Below are positions 1-23,749 of a stretch of 64,000 nucleotides of DNA, piece by piece. Under the pieces are notes generated by a model. That model saw only the letters and a program-made list of their open reading frames with translations. It ran no database searches and was not told the DNA's origin. Position numbers and translations under genes: made by a program. The stretch covers positions 2,407,824 to 2,471,823 of the forward strand of contig SSBO01000003.1 in NCBI GenBank assembly GCA_005281725.1, read 5' to 3'. This stretch comes from Wuchereria bancrofti. Taxonomy: Eukaryota; Nematoda; Chromadorea; Rhabditida; Onchocercidae. Position 1 is the first letter of the stretch. Every line of letters begins with the position of its first letter.

Positions 1-510
1 TTTTGAATAAATTTCTTTCTTGTAGTAGATTGAGAATATTTCAGTCTTGCAGTGAATGGATGATATAAGATTGGTGTTGATTTGACTAAGTAAACGAAAA
101 GTTCAATACTACTTAAGTATTGAACTTTTCATATACTATTAAGGTCAAGTTTTATTGTTTAACCTTTGAAATTCATATGTTTCAAATATAACCTAATACA
201 TTTCCCTCGGAATACTCCTCACTTAAACTTTAAATATATAGTTATGTTGAATCATTTATCACTTAACTAAAATTGTTAACTAAAAATGTTGGATCATTAA
301 CTAAAATTGTTAGTGGATAACAATCGATTGATCTTGTCAGTTATCTACACGTTCTCTTATTTGCTCATTTCTTTTGTGATTCTTCACGTTTGCTTTTATA
401 GGTTACGTGATTTTTGGTTTTTGCCTTTTATGTTCGTTTCTTTTACATGATCTGAAAGTGAGGTCTATTTAATTCTATGTAATATATAACCCATAAAATG
501 CAGCACATTT
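1..510. other. Upstream region of the Aurora kinase gene
   Basis: A+T-rich sequence in which I see no coding exon. It holds a perfect 15-base inverted repeat (96-130, listed separately) and two copies of a 16-base direct repeat (ttaactaaaattgtta) within about 263-312. The promoter of the kinase should lie here, but I see no motif specific enough to name. Confidence 0.5.
96..130. repeat. Perfect inverted repeat, 15-base arms, 5-base loop
   Basis: Left arm 96-110 (gaaaagttcaatact) is the exact reverse complement of right arm 116-130 (agtattgaacttttc), with a loop of five bases. Transcribed, it would form a stable hairpin. It could be a solo remnant of a small palindromic element or an end of a foldback element. 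No terminator role is implied, since this is a eukaryotic nuclear sequence. Confidence 0.85.
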
Positions 511-514
511 TCAG
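511..514 (+). promoter_or_regulatory. Probable trans-splice acceptor for the Aurora kinase mRNA
   Basis: The sequence cattttcag ends at 514 and is followed 10 bases later by ATG at 525 in a good context (A at -3, G at +4). No upstream donor exon was found, so a spliced leader is the likely partner. If this site is used, the ATG at 498 is removed and translation starts at 525. Confidence 0.4.
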
Positions 515-524
515 TACATGCAGA

Positions 525-2583
<2,059 letters not shown>

Positions 2584-4923
2584 AATTTATGATTTACTTG
2601 CAATTTACTTGAGCATCTCCTTATATCTCTCAGATTGCAATTGCATTTATGCAATCAAATGTGATACATCAGCAAATTTCTTACCTTTTTTGAATCATTT
2701 TCAACATGTCTGATTATTTATGTATATTCTCAGTGTACTTTTTCTCAGTGTCCGTTTAAACGCATGTATTTTTACGGCTGAGATGGTTCGAAATAAATCA
2801 TATTAAATATCTGATTGATTATTCGAAACTTTGGTTTCTTTGCTGGTCACATACATACCATTACTTACAATTAAGGATTTTCTGTCAATAAAATTCGCTG
2901 TGAATTTATTTTACACTTGTCATTTTACCATTTTGATTCATCAAAAGAACTCAGTATATCTGTTTTTGTTAAGAATGCACTGATAGAGTTATTTAAGGAT
3001 TACCTCTCGCACAGTTTTAAATATGTGTATGATAAATGACTACGGCAAATTTCGGGAAGGCGTAATAATGGGTTACCCAAGTCATTAAGATGTTGAAAAG
3101 ATTCAGCTTTGCATGCGTTGGGAAAGTTTTGATGTTAAACAACTGTAAGGATTGTATAATTGTGAATGACCATCAAGCCGATATGAATTCGTTGTACCCG
3201 AATACTTGTGGCGAAACGATCCTGTTATATCCTGCCGTTTCCTTTATTTAAACAAGTTTATTTGGGATTGTTGTGAACAAGATATGACAAAAACAGAAAC
3301 TTGTATTTTTTACTGTTACTGTTAAAATCAGGAATAACTAAATCAGTTAAAAGGATTGGAACGAAGTGAAAATAAAAACTAATTTGCAGAATTTTTGAAA
3401 AAAAAAAAACCTCAGAAGTAGTATTTTTTTTAACACCAACAAGTAATCCTACAAAATATTGAGTTACTGTCACCCACCCATTTATTAGTTTCATTTTTCA
3501 TACTACTCGTTTGTTTTTTTCTTTTAATTCTTTATTCTCTCTAACTGGTTAACTGATTACACATTAATGGACATAATGCTATTTCTTCAGTTCCGCGTGT
3601 AATTAAAACAGTCGAGTGGTTGAATGCAGAAACCAATAAAAATTTAATATTTGAGAGAAGGTCAATACTCTCCTCAAAGTTAAGGAAACGATATAATCTG
3701 ATGATTCTTCCAGAAAGTATGAAATGCATAAGATCAATCAATTGTTCATATTAATTCGAAAAAGGAATTGCAGAATTAGTCAGTATAGAAAATAGAATTA
3801 TTAGTTTCTTAGAGAATCTCATATAAAGGGATGAGAAATGTTGAACGAAAGTTTTTTATCAAAAGTCAAACGTATTCCCAAAAATTTATTTTCACAAAAT
3901 TGATATTTTGAGAAATGGAACACTAATTCTATCAGCACATGATCACTGACAAGATGAAAAGTAGGAAATCCTAATGACATTTGATACAATCATCCTGCTC
4001 ATTTGAAATGGCTTGGATATCTCAAATTTTATCACTTCCATTTTATATCAATTCCTTCGATCAGAAATCGAAAGGATTGTTTGAATTCGTGAAAGGGAAT
4101 GATGAATAATGACTGTGAATTGTACTGATGATGCGTTCGCCGATTTGGTGAAATCACCGAAATAACAGATTGAATTTGGGTGGACGATATATTATTGTTA
4201 GGTACGAAATACTGGATAAATGATAATTCCGTTATTGGTGTTGGATTACACTACCTGTGATGATGCATATCACATCTTTATTTTCGGGAAGTAACCGAAT
4301 TTAAAAGAAAGAAAAAAGATGAAACTTCGTTCGACATGTATAGTAGTAGTTATACCATTTCAACCGATACCTTCCAACCATATTAATCTTTAATATGCAT
4401 TTGTTGTAAGTGACATGCCCAAATCTTTTCCCTGATTTTGTATATGGGTAACTTGAAGACACTTTTGTTGGCTCACTTTTATTTCGTCTTACAAAATAGC
4501 AGTAGTATCTGTAGCAATGTGATATTTACAAATGAGGAAGATAAATAAGCAAAAATTTTTGACATTTCATGATTAGTTCTTACTGTTGTTAATTTAATTT
4601 TTACCTATCATTGATTTCTACTTATTACAACACTTTTATCTGATCTAATACATTTCAAATTTACTGTACCTCTCTTTTCATTTTGTCTTCATTTTGTTTC
4701 TTTTTTGCATTATATTTGTTTATTTCTATCTTTGAACAGTTACTTGTCATCTTATTTTGTTATTAAATTTATTTAGAAAACTTTTTCAGAATCTCTAAGT
4801 TATTGATTTGCTCCAGTTTTATCCTCTCATTATTTTCATTACTACGAAGTGATCAACAGATACATCAGGTCAATTTATTAATTGATTAATAACGATTAGT
4901 CAACTTATATCAATATCAAATCA
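2584..4923. other. Intergenic region between kinase and peroxidase
   Basis: Contains the kinase 3' UTR (candidate poly(A) signal 2792-2797), a stretch that looks like decayed coding sequence (about 3030-3330, listed separately), a second open stretch after an acceptor-like ttcttcag near 3590 that stays open to a stop at about 3753, and then A+T-rich sequence with pyrimidine-rich runs up to the peroxidase start. No intact gene was found. Confidence 0.5.
3031..3338 (+). pseudogene. Possible decayed coding remnant
   Basis: One forward frame keeps low stop density over about 100 codons: it begins INDYGKFREGVIMGYPSH and continues through WESFDVKQL and YEFVVPEYLWRNDPV, with three in-frame stops. 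For sequence this rich in A+T that spacing and amino-acid mix are unusual. From memory the pattern is weakly reminiscent of family-B DNA polymerases carried by large DNA transposons, but the likeness is too slight to name it. It may equally be chance. Confidence 0.2.
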
Positions 4924-14294
<9,371 letters not shown>

Positions 14295-16907
14295 AAATGA
14301 AAACTTTATCATCAATTTCTCAATATCCTCTCTCTTTCTTTCTCTGTCTATCTCTCCTTTCTTTGCCAAAAGAAAAAGATATGCGATTTTTTAAAGTACT
14401 TTAGTAGTTATTTCAGTTATTTCAACAAATTACAAAAATGAAGGTACGATTCAAAAAAACATATCAAAGCATAGATAGTGATTTCTTTATTATTTTTTGG
14501 GAAAAAAAAAACGAATAAACGAATCTATTATTCAAGACATAAGATTTTTTTAAAATTAAATTATGTAATTGTTTACGTAACAAAAACTGCCGTTTCAAAT
14601 TAACTAAATATCAAATCCTTGATATTATAAGATAGTTTGTGGCGTAATTTTTTCACAAACTTTTTTTCTAATTTATAAAATCTTTTTTAAAAACTTTCGG
14701 AGTCAAAGACAATTTTTTAGAAGATTAATATTGTTTGTTTGAATTTCAAGAATTTATTTTTGATGTCCTTGTGTTTATCTGACAAAAAATGTTGTTGTAA
14801 ATAATAAACACTTCATTCGAGCCATTCATTCAATGGAAAGAAATTCAATTACTTTAATTTTATCCAGACTAACTAAGTTTTTGAGAAACTTAGAAATGCT
14901 AAGTTTAAATTGCAAGTATTGTATATTATTAATCGAACTCAGATTTTTTCATCTGTTTTAATGGTTTGACCTTTGGAGAGTAACGAAAGTCCAGCAAACT
15001 TTTATCTTAAATTGACCAAATTGTATTTGACGATGCCAGAGTTATTCTTGTCATACACAAGCTGGCATATAATGATATATATTTTGGTTTAATTTTTGAT
15101 TTAAATTTTATTTCAATGGAACTAGTTTGCTGCTTTTTCCTTTATAGTTCTATTTTGTATTCATAATCATCGATTCGATTTCTCAGAAATTATTATTGCT
15201 ATTCATTAAATCCTAAAAAAAATCTGTTTATTGATTATTTTTAATTCCATCGTTCCATTTTTAATTGCATTCATTGACTAACACATTTACGTATTTATTT
15301 TCAAAATGTCATATTTTTCAAATAAAAAACAATTGGAGGTATTTGTTGTATTATATTATTTATCATATGATTTGTTAAATCAATAGAAATAGAATTGAAT
15401 TAAATTAGAAGCAAAATAAAGTTTATAAGTCAGGGCTGAAATAAAATTTTTCTATCTTTTAATGATAGTGAAAGAAAAAAAATTTTACTTAAAAAAATTT
15501 CAAAACAGACACAAATAGGAACTCTAAAAAAAAATAAGGAAAGTCAGAAGACTTTTCTTTCAAAGGAATTAAGGGAAGGATTAAAGTAGTTTTCTATCAT
15601 TATAATTTCTTGACAAACACGAATTACTAATTGACAGTAAGTCTTAATTAATTAGTTTTGCTCATAATCGTATTGTTATGCTCTTTGTTTTATTTGAATA
15701 TGATTAATAAAGCAAATATCGTTCATACATTTTTGTCATTTGAAATTTTCATCACATTTTCTCGGTACATTTGACGTTAAATGAAAGATTAAATTATCAA
15801 GAAGTAATAGTTATTGTTTAGGTAAATAAGAATAATTATCACTTCACAAACTTGAAATATTCATTTTTGAGGTACTCTGAATTGAACAACTGCTAGGTAT
15901 ATGTCCAAATTGAAGCATAATGGCAACATATGTGAGCACCAGTGAGACAAGCTAAAAGTGAACTTTGTTTAAAAACAAAATTAAAAGAAAGTGAAAATGA
16001 AATTTGAATTACTGTTAAAAAGTTTAAGTGGAAATGAAAAATCTAAATGGCTGAGAATCGAGAAGCTTAAATATGATACTTTTTGAGATTTTGAGGATGT
16101 AAAAACATCAAGTATGTGGCTAGAGTATAAATTATTTGAAAGAGGATTACTGTAGTAGTTTTGGTACTTAATCATTTAGACGGCTTAATATTAAATGACT
16201 AATATGCTTAAAAATCTCAATTAAACAATACCGTCAGAAACAATTGTCGTGTAACGACGAAAAATCCACCCGCCGTAAAGCTTATTTCAGCCACTTGCAA
16301 TTTATGTACAAACAATAAGAGCAAACACTGGAAAACATGATGATTTTTTAAAATTATCTTCAATAGTTAAAGTCAAGGAATGAATATTTTAATTATTTTA
16401 CAGGCGAAATTGTGAACTGAAAATTTTTGATGAAAAGAACCATGGAAAACTTTAAGAAATTTTCATAAAATAAATTCTCTATTTTTATATTACCAGATTT
16501 TAAATAAAAACAAACCAAACTATAATTGAACTTAAGAATTAAGTAAACATTAATGAAAGATAATTAATTAATACGTCAAGAAATTGATCACGTCTTTGAT
16601 TTAATTGATTTTGAAACATTGTAGTAGCAATGGCCACGGTTGCTTGATTCTAAACATATATGATGACACGGAAAAATATGAATTACAGTATTTTGAATAT
16701 TGCGTTACAGAAATTAAATTCCAGTACTAATTTCTAATCGAAACAAAGAAAAAAAAAACTGATACATTTTCTAAATCTAAGACGGAAAAAGTCTATTTTC
16801 AAACTTTTTTATACATTAGAATTAAATTAATTTTTTAAAAAATTTTTTATGCCATCGAATACGGTAGCATAAAAGTTATCGAGCCATTTGTATTGTACTG
16901 TATGTAT
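14295..16907. other. Intergenic region between convergent genes
   Basis: Lies between the 3' ends of the peroxidase (+) and the receptor-like gene (-). A pyrimidine-rich patch is at 14325-14362 and a candidate AATAAA for the peroxidase at 14514-14519. The rest is A+T-rich with scattered short palindromes. No exon with matching splice sites was found on either strand. Confidence 0.55.
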
Positions 16908-19721
16908 TTAAACTATTACTCTTTCATAAAGTCGATAAGCAGGTGCAGTGAAAAAAGTCATATGAAATAATGAGCTAATAGCATACAGTACACATAGTAT
17001 CGTATCAATCCATGTTTTACTTTCACTTTTATCTTCCAAATAAGTATACAGTATGAAGCATAGTTCGGTAAAACACAATGCATCAACATATGCTATTGCA
17101 TATTTGAATTGTTCCTCAATTATATCAGCGGTTTTTTTTAGACCCTAAAATAATTGAATCTTATATGTTTTGTTATACTGTAGGAAATATTGTTGGAATG
17201 TTTGATACACTTCATAAAATATTTAAAAGATTGAAAAATCAATCAATAATCAGTACTGATTATCCAATATTCATTAGTCACTGAATATTTTACACTTAAA
17301 TTTTGTTCTTATATTTCTATGGTATACCTTTTCTCATCGCCTGAAATCGCTTTACATCACTTAATGAAAGTTATATATATTTTTATTGTATACATTTTTC
17401 TTGTGCAATAAAGAAAATGAGAATTTTGTCTACATTTTGCGCCTTTCTTCCCCAATGATAAGCGATATTTTAATTGTTACGACAGTATTTCACTTTGACA
17501 GTTTAGAATGTTTAACATCAATTAGATAATCAAAATCACAGTTAAAATAGTTTAACATTATCAAAAAAAAAATGTCCAACAATATCAACCAACATTATCA
17601 ATTAACATTGTTACATTGTCAATCTTTTTTTGTAATTTTTTTTTTCTTTTTTGATGTATAAACATCTTTTCAAACGCGATACCATACAACTTCTGTTCAT
17701 CGACAAAGTATTTTTAGTTTAAAAAAATTAAAGAAAGAAATATTATTTACAAATACCTTACTCGATAACGATGTTTATATTTCAATACGTGATTAACTGC
17801 TTGGTTACTTGTCCAACTAAAATTAATACAAGCAATTTTAGCAATAATTAGTCAATGATATTAAATTAGTCAGATTGTATTTTAATTAATCTAAAGACTT
17901 ACTGCCACATTTTAGCATTTCATACAAATCAGAAATTCAAATTAAGCATTGTTTGTTGATGTTCAAAGATTAAAACTTGAAGAAACTGAAATGATGATAA
18001 AAAAAGAAGTGAAAGGAAGTGATAAGATTTACTTACTTATGATCTATAGCTATGCCATCATGATGCATGTCATCAATAAATGCATCAAAGCAAACTGCAA
18101 GAATGTAACACGGAAAGGCGAAAAATACAGACCAACTCATTAACGCTGATTGCGTCAAGAATGCAACGTAATGGTGAATAATCATTAATATAATTTTATT
18201 TTCAGTTTTAATTGTTTTTTTGTGAATCGCTGTAATTGTATTTTATTAGTCATAGAAAAGGAAAAATTTTGACAATTGGAATGATTAATTTTTCTATAAT
18301 CTTTTGAATATGAAAATAAAATAATTCTTACCAGCTGTAGTAATAACAGCTACCATAGCCCAGAAAATAGTTAGGCCAACCATTATTTTACACATCCGAT
18401 GAAGTCGTAAAGCGTATTGGAAATTTGGATCATGTGTAGCTACCTGTTGTACAACAATTTTAATCAATCGATTGAAACTTTTCCGCATCCAGAAGAGAAA
18501 TAACGAGCAAATACCACCACTGAATATAATCTTTCGGACAATAAAAAAAAATGAAAAAAGAATAAATTCATGTAAAATGTTGCTTGACATATCATTTCTT
18601 AATCGGATGAGAAATGATCGCATTGCTGACTGATTTGATAGCTATAAAATAACATCATAATATTTTAAGGTCAAATGTCATCAATGTTGTCCGTATTATG
18701 TACTAAAAAAATCATCAAACATACCTTGCAAGGTAACACGCATGAACGATAGCGAATGCAATGTTAACATTAAGTCCAGTAAATTCTATTTCTGTTATAA
18801 TAAAAGCCGAATAACCATTCTATGAGAAATTTAATGCATTTAAATAATAAATATGTTTGAAATGTGCACTGATCATAATATGGTAATTTACATCATAATC
18901 ACTATAATAATAAAGAAATTCTTGCTTTTAATTAATTGCAGGTATTAAAAGAATTAAATTCTTATGCTAATCGTAATAATGTATGTTATAATTTGGTACG
19001 AATTACCATGATTATCATAATCATGATATTGTAAATCATAAGTGGATACCGCCATGACGGATTTTCCGTGTAGGAAGTTAATCCGAGAATACGCATATAT
19101 ACAAAAAGTGGTGTAAGAATTATTTCATAATGCTGATTCGTCATTGCTTCTATTTTACAATAACTCCGTTGAGAAGATACTAAAAAAATTTTTCTTTTAA
19201 ATTCTAGATAATAAAAGTAAAGAAAGACTCTAACGAAATAATAAGAAAAAACTTCAGTAATTCTTTGCGGATGAAAAAAAAGAAACGATTCAATAGCATT
19301 AGCAAATGATTAGATTTTTAGAATTATTGATATAATGATATTTCTTCACAAGTAAAAAAAAACAGTTAAAAGACTTTATGAAATAGCAAAATTCGATTAG
19401 TTTATAAAATATCTATCGCACGTTTTGCTAATCATACTAGCATAAATTTCAAGCTAACATATAATTTTGCATTATTACTAAATTGTTCAATAAATTTCTG
19501 AAATTCTTGTGATTGTGTCTTCATCTATTCCAATTTAATTTACCGTATTTGTTTTGGCTATATTTGTTTTAAGTCTAATAAGAAAAAAAAAATTGTTGCT
19601 CACCAGAAAGGTTGGAAGAAAAATGAGAAACTCGGGAAACAGTGGACATTACCGAATCCTTTCGAAAGGTCATTCCATGTCTGTTTAAGTTTGCCTCTAA
19701 ACTTAATTTACTGGATGGCAT
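16908..19721 (-). CDS. Multi-pass receptor, gustatory-receptor-like (GUR/Gr)
   Basis: Probable seven-transmembrane protein of about 352 residues. Exons in transcript order: 19721-19604, 19179-19007, 18819-18725, 18519-18332, 18229-18037, 17816-17762, 17144-16908; phases agree throughout. A hydrophilic Ser-rich N-terminus (about 50 residues) is followed by LTPLFVYMRILGLTSYTE, like the start of insect and nematode Gr proteins. About seven hydrophobic segments follow, including YPLMIYNIMIMIIM, NIAFAIVHACYL, MVGLTIFWAMVAVI, SVFFAFPCYILAVCF, and a final segment ending HMTFFTAPAYRLYER near the stop. I do not see the canonical TYxxxxxQF signature of insect Grs, so family membership is moderate. The acceptor of exon 4 at 18519 was chosen for phase and its ttatattcag; a stronger-looking site at 18641 is out of phase. 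Such proteins act as ligand- or light-gated sensors in neurons. Confidence 0.7.
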
Positions 19722-19746
19722 CGAGGGTATTGGTTCTTCTAATAGT

Positions 19747-19752
19747 CTAAAA
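19747..19752 (-). promoter_or_regulatory. Probable trans-splice acceptor for the receptor-like gene
   Basis: On the minus strand ttttag is followed 25 bases later by ATG (19721), which opens the reading frame MPSSKLSLEANL. No upstream exon with a donor was found, so a spliced leader is a reasonable partner. A cis-spliced upstream exon ending in phase 2 is the alternative. Confidence 0.35.
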
Positions 19753-21015
19753 TTTCCAATTTATTGAAATTATGACAAAAATACAAAAAATAACATCATG
19801 ATATTTTAACACGATTCTACAATTTTTGACACAAATTAAGCAAATTAAGCTATAAAAATTGAAATTCAAACTTGTTTAACATGCAAAATCTCCTAGTAAG
19901 TATATTTCAATTTACTTTTCGACTTCCGAAAGAATTTTATTCGACTTTATCGGGATGTTTTGAAATAACGAACAAATTTAAAGAAGGCTTCCACTGGACA
20001 CAGAAAACAACGTTAAATTATAATAGTTTTAATGAAAAAAAAGGACTTTTAATCATTTTCTTTTGGATATTTGCGTGTTTCCTAAAAATTTATCTCGAAA
20101 CCTTCCGGACAGCAATAATTCTTCGGAAAAAATTCTAAACACTTTTTTTCCATTTTTCACAAGTTCACCCTTTCTTAATATCTACATTTACAGCTTCAAA
20201 ATACATCAGATATTTTTATTTCAATATGTCCATAATATTTTATTGGTACTCTTCCCACTTATAATTTTCATTTATAGACAGCAATTTTTTTTTTCTTCCT
20301 TTGAAAGTACTTTACATTTAATCTAAAATTCGTTTATACAAGCTTAAACTCTTCAAAATTTTTACATTTTTACACTTTAGGATATACTTAAGTAAATGGC
20401 GAAAAGTTACAATTTTTTTTTTTTTTTTGTATATCCCGCTTTCGTGATAACTTTCTTCCACATAATTTATGCATTTTTCATTGGTTTAGTTTACTCGCTT
20501 TTAAATTATTAATCGTCAAGCTGTCGTATTCTATTTGATGTTCCAAAAAAGGTTTTTAATTTCCGAGTGGAATTAGTTACATTTTCCATTGTACTTTTTA
20601 AGTCTGCGTAAAAATGTACCAAAATATACATTTTATTGCCAAAAATATTTGAATTATAAAACAAATTAAAGAGATTGAACCTTTGATAGATAGTATGTTA
20701 GAAATTTTAATGAAGCATCAATTATACTCTCCAAATAAAATTAAAGATTATGCAATTTAGTAATTAAAATAGCGCTAAATTACTCAAATTTTATTCCAGT
20801 TTACTTTGCAATTGATTATGCAACATTGATCGAACAACAAACATTTGTACTTCGTACATTTAAAACTATATTAGCACCAATAGGTTATCATAGCCATAGA
20901 GTTGATAATAGTTTTTCTGATTAGATTTTTCGAGGATTGCTAAAATTGCTAAGTATGAAAGAATAATTTTTAACATTTTCGAATGAAAAATCGTAGAAAA
21001 ACTATAACAGCGATT
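19753..21015. other. Intergenic region between receptor-like gene and first aquaporin
   Basis: Contains the promoter side of the receptor-like gene and the 3' side of the aquaporin. Two plus-strand open stretches (19872-20138, 20063-20326) are Phe/Ile/Lys-rich and lack splice sites or homology; I treat them as chance. A T-run lies at about 20412-20428. Confidence 0.5.
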
Positions 21016-22912
21016 TCATAACGAAGAGCATTCCTTCACTTGTCTTAATCCGTTTTCTTGATCCATTTCCCATTTATCGTTGTTGACATTTATCGCTGTT
21101 GCTACCGGTTTCGGAATATGAAAACCGATGAAAAACTGATATAAGTATACGCCAATCACAGCACCCACAATTGGCGCCAGTAATGGAACGAGAAAAAAGT
21201 AGTGATGGAATCTGAAAGAATGAAAATTTAGACAAATTTCAGAAAATTTTGAGAGAGCAAATTAAATTGATGGAAAATTGAAGCACTAACGTAAAAAGCT
21301 GAGTGCCATAACCGATTAAAGAGGCAAAAATCCGTGCCCCAAAATCGCTAGCTGGATTGACCGGAGAACCCATATTCAAGCCACAGCACATTGAAATTGT
21401 TGTTGCGATTGTACCGAAGAGAGCTGGCATTAAATTTCTTGGTATTTGGTTCTTCGGTTCGCAGCAGAATGCGACAAAAAGGCCAATTAGACTGGTGCCA
21501 GCCATCTAAAACTATGAATGAGAAGTTGAAATGAGTTATCGGACAAAAAGTAACTTACTGGGAAATCAAACAGTACTTTCACTATGAAAGTCTGTTTTGT
21601 TAATTTATTGTTAAGTTGTGTTAAAGGGGCGATTTAATGAATTTTATAAACAGAAGAAAGACAAACTTGATCGATAAAGGCGCCAGTATTTGAGAGATAA
21701 GCCCGTGGGAATGACGCGAAAATTATTCCCGTCGCATTTGGCCCACTTATTGCTCGGACTCCTCCATCAAAGGCATTTATTGCCTCTGAAAACGGTGAAA
21801 GTTGTGTAAGTCCCAGTAAGAAATTATTTGCTTAATTACATTTAATTTACTTCATTGCACCTTTCCAATAGATATCGACGAAATTTACCACTGTAAACTA
21901 AATACATTATCCCTGCGCCAAATGCGGCGCCAAGTGTTTGTGCAATGAAATATAGAAGACTATGAGTGAAAGATATCTTTCCCAGGATGCATAGAGCAGC
22001 TGTTACTGCCGGATTCACATGTCCACCTGAAAATTAGTGTAATTATACATACAATTTCAATGTATCCTTAAAACACAAATACAACATTGTAATAAAAATA
22101 TGGCCAAGTAGTTTTCATTCCTAAAACTTATGGCCAAGTAGGATCGATTCAAAATGCTAAGAAGATTAAGTCCTAATCTGTGGTAGCCTAGCAAGCGTTT
22201 GTACTTGCAGCAATATCTAATATTTCTGTCTACCACAATGTCAAGTTAACGTTTTTAAGAGACTAATTCTAATATAAATAGTTATTGGAAAAACAGTTTG
22301 GCATATGGCAGAAATATAAAAATGTAAAAGTTCATAACTTTTTCGGTAAGACATGAATCCGGAATTTATCACTTATTGTCAGACACACAACAGTCAGAAT
22401 TTGAGTTTTCGTTTCAGCTTCTTTATGTGAGCTACAGTTTTCTTCATTTAATTTGATAGTTTCAGGTAAAGAACAACTTCGTTTCAGGTAAAGAACAACT
22501 TCGTAAAGGTATTGTAAGTTACCCGAAGTTTCCCATGCAACATAAACTGATAGTGCGATCGCTAGTCCCCAGCCAAGATTAATTTGTATCGGAGAGCTTG
22601 CTGTTCCGGAACTGAGTACGAACTGAGCCATCACGCCAGTACCAATGAACTGAATTCTCCATCAAATTTATTTCCTGATCAGACGACAGAAAATCTTCTC
22701 TTAGCTTACCGGAAGAAGTGCATTATATTCTTTGAGAAAGGACTAAGTTTTAGAATATCAAAAAAGTTCAAGGTTCAAATTTCAATAGATTTAAAATAAC
22801 AAAATGAAATACTAACTCTTAGAAGAGCGGTGCCATAAAATTCAGCAAGCAAATTACGAGCCAATTCTTTTTCTATGCGTCCATATTTTTTGAGGCGTTC
22901 CATGTGATGCAT
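21016..22912 (-). CDS. Aquaglyceroporin, paralogue 1
   Basis: Major intrinsic protein channel for water and small uncharged solutes such as glycerol. Exons in transcript order: 22912-22817, 22649-22523, 22026-21889, 21785-21667, 21505-21291, 21211-21016, giving 296 residues with consistent phases. First pore motif GHVNPAVT (Asn79-Pro-Ala), second NMGSPVNPASDFGAR (Asn210-Pro-Ala, Asp214, Arg218). The Asp after the second NPA and the enlarged loop mark the aquaglyceroporin class. The second motif differs from the usual [18 protein letters not shown]: Ser replaces the Arg after NPA, and the Pro before the selectivity Arg is Ala. The start (MHHMERLKKYGRIEKEL) follows an acceptor at 22918, suggesting trans-splicing. 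The C-terminal tail after the last membrane segment is charged and about 40 residues long. Closely related in exon structure to the gene at 26.4-44.1 kb. Confidence 0.92.
22103..22145. repeat. Short direct repeat in aquaporin 1 intron
   Basis: The motif atggccaagtag occurs twice, about 27 bases apart, in the intron between exons 2 and 3. No function is apparent. Confidence 0.7.
22459..22502. repeat. Perfect 22-base tandem duplication
   Basis: Two adjacent copies of gtttcaggtaaagaacaact plus tc lie in the same aquaporin 1 intron, 21 bases from the exon 2 donor. Perfect identity indicates a recent slippage or duplication event. Confidence 0.85.
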
Positions 22913-22917
22913 TGTGT

Positions 22918-22924
22918 CTAATAT
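22918..22924 (-). promoter_or_regulatory. Probable trans-splice acceptor for aquaporin 1
   Basis: On the minus strand atattag ends just before acacaATG (start at 22912). No upstream coding exon is certain. An open stretch on the minus strand at about 23040-23107, preceded by attcag, could be an alternative upstream exon, but its phase does not clearly fit. Confidence 0.35.
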
Positions 22925-23302
22925 GAAATTTGTATGCAAATTCTGAAATGCATATGAAGTTTCTAAAATTTCGCAAAATCTTCAAATCACGGTTTTAAAC
23001 AATATTATCTATTGCAGCATTAAAGAACTCGCACAAATACTAGGCCAGAAGGCGTCCCTCGAGCAAAATTTGTAGCCAAGTATTCCAGATGATAAATTGC
23101 AGGCGCTGAATTGAAATAATTGAATCGTTCTGGCTGTTATGTAATCAATAACGGTCCTTTCAATCATCCAATCCCACCCAGATTTTTCGATTTAGAATTA
23201 GAATGGAGCGCGAAGGTCAGATTTAGATCAGTTTTTATGATTGTCGCAGAAGTGAAACAATCTCAAAAAGTCGTTGAAAATAAAAATTATTTCTTCAGAT
23301 GA

Positions 23303-23680
23303 AAAAAAGAAATTTCGTTTAAAATCACTTGAACAGAGGGAGATAGTGCTTGAAAAATTACAGTCGAAAGGGAAAAGAAATTAATGATAGCAAATTTATT
23401 TGACATTTCTCACTGATACTCTGAATGAGTTATATTTAAACAAAATGTCGAGAAAAACACAGAAATATTTTTTATTTCAGTTTTTTAACCGCTTAGAGCA
23501 ATAAAATTAATTTGACAGATGAAAAAAAAATCACGTGAAAATGTTGCTTTCATTGACGTTCCGAAGTCTGAGAAAAGAATGAATGATGGGATGACGATGC
23601 TTACATTAAATTAAATTTGCTTTACATATGTCTTTATATACGCCTTTGTGATGTGGTGGTTAAGCGCTCCATAATGAATT
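23303..23680 (+). repeat. Local duplication, unit 1
   Basis: Matches 24361-24860 in the same orientation with anchors gtttaaaatcacttgaa (23317 and 24377), gggaaaagaaattaatgata (23370 and 24434) and cttacattaaattaaatttg (23600 and 24785). Offset is about 1,060 bases at the first two anchors and 1,185 at the third, so unit 2 carries about 120 extra bases. It also contains an 8-base inverted pair gtgatgtg/cacatcac (23648, 23692). Confidence 0.8.
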
Positions 23681-23749
23681 AGCAGATTGATCACATCACT
23701 GGAATTTTCGGGAAATTTTAATTAATCGATGATAAATCCCTTGGAAGAC

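Noticed and set aside
17881..17930. Donor-like gtaagt on the minus strand near 17901
   Set aside because: Would add an exon between 18037 and 17816 of the receptor-like gene, but no AG acceptor precedes it and the frame has a stop; the two neighbouring exons already join in phase.
18520..18641. Upstream extension of receptor exon 4 to the acceptor at 18641
   Set aside because: The acceptor is good but gives phase 0, while the preceding exon ends in phase 2; the acceptor at 18519 fits.
23640..23710. tRNA-like box A (tggttaagcgc) with a hairpin
   Set aside because: No box B, no cloverleaf, no acceptor-stem pairing; more likely part of the local duplication.
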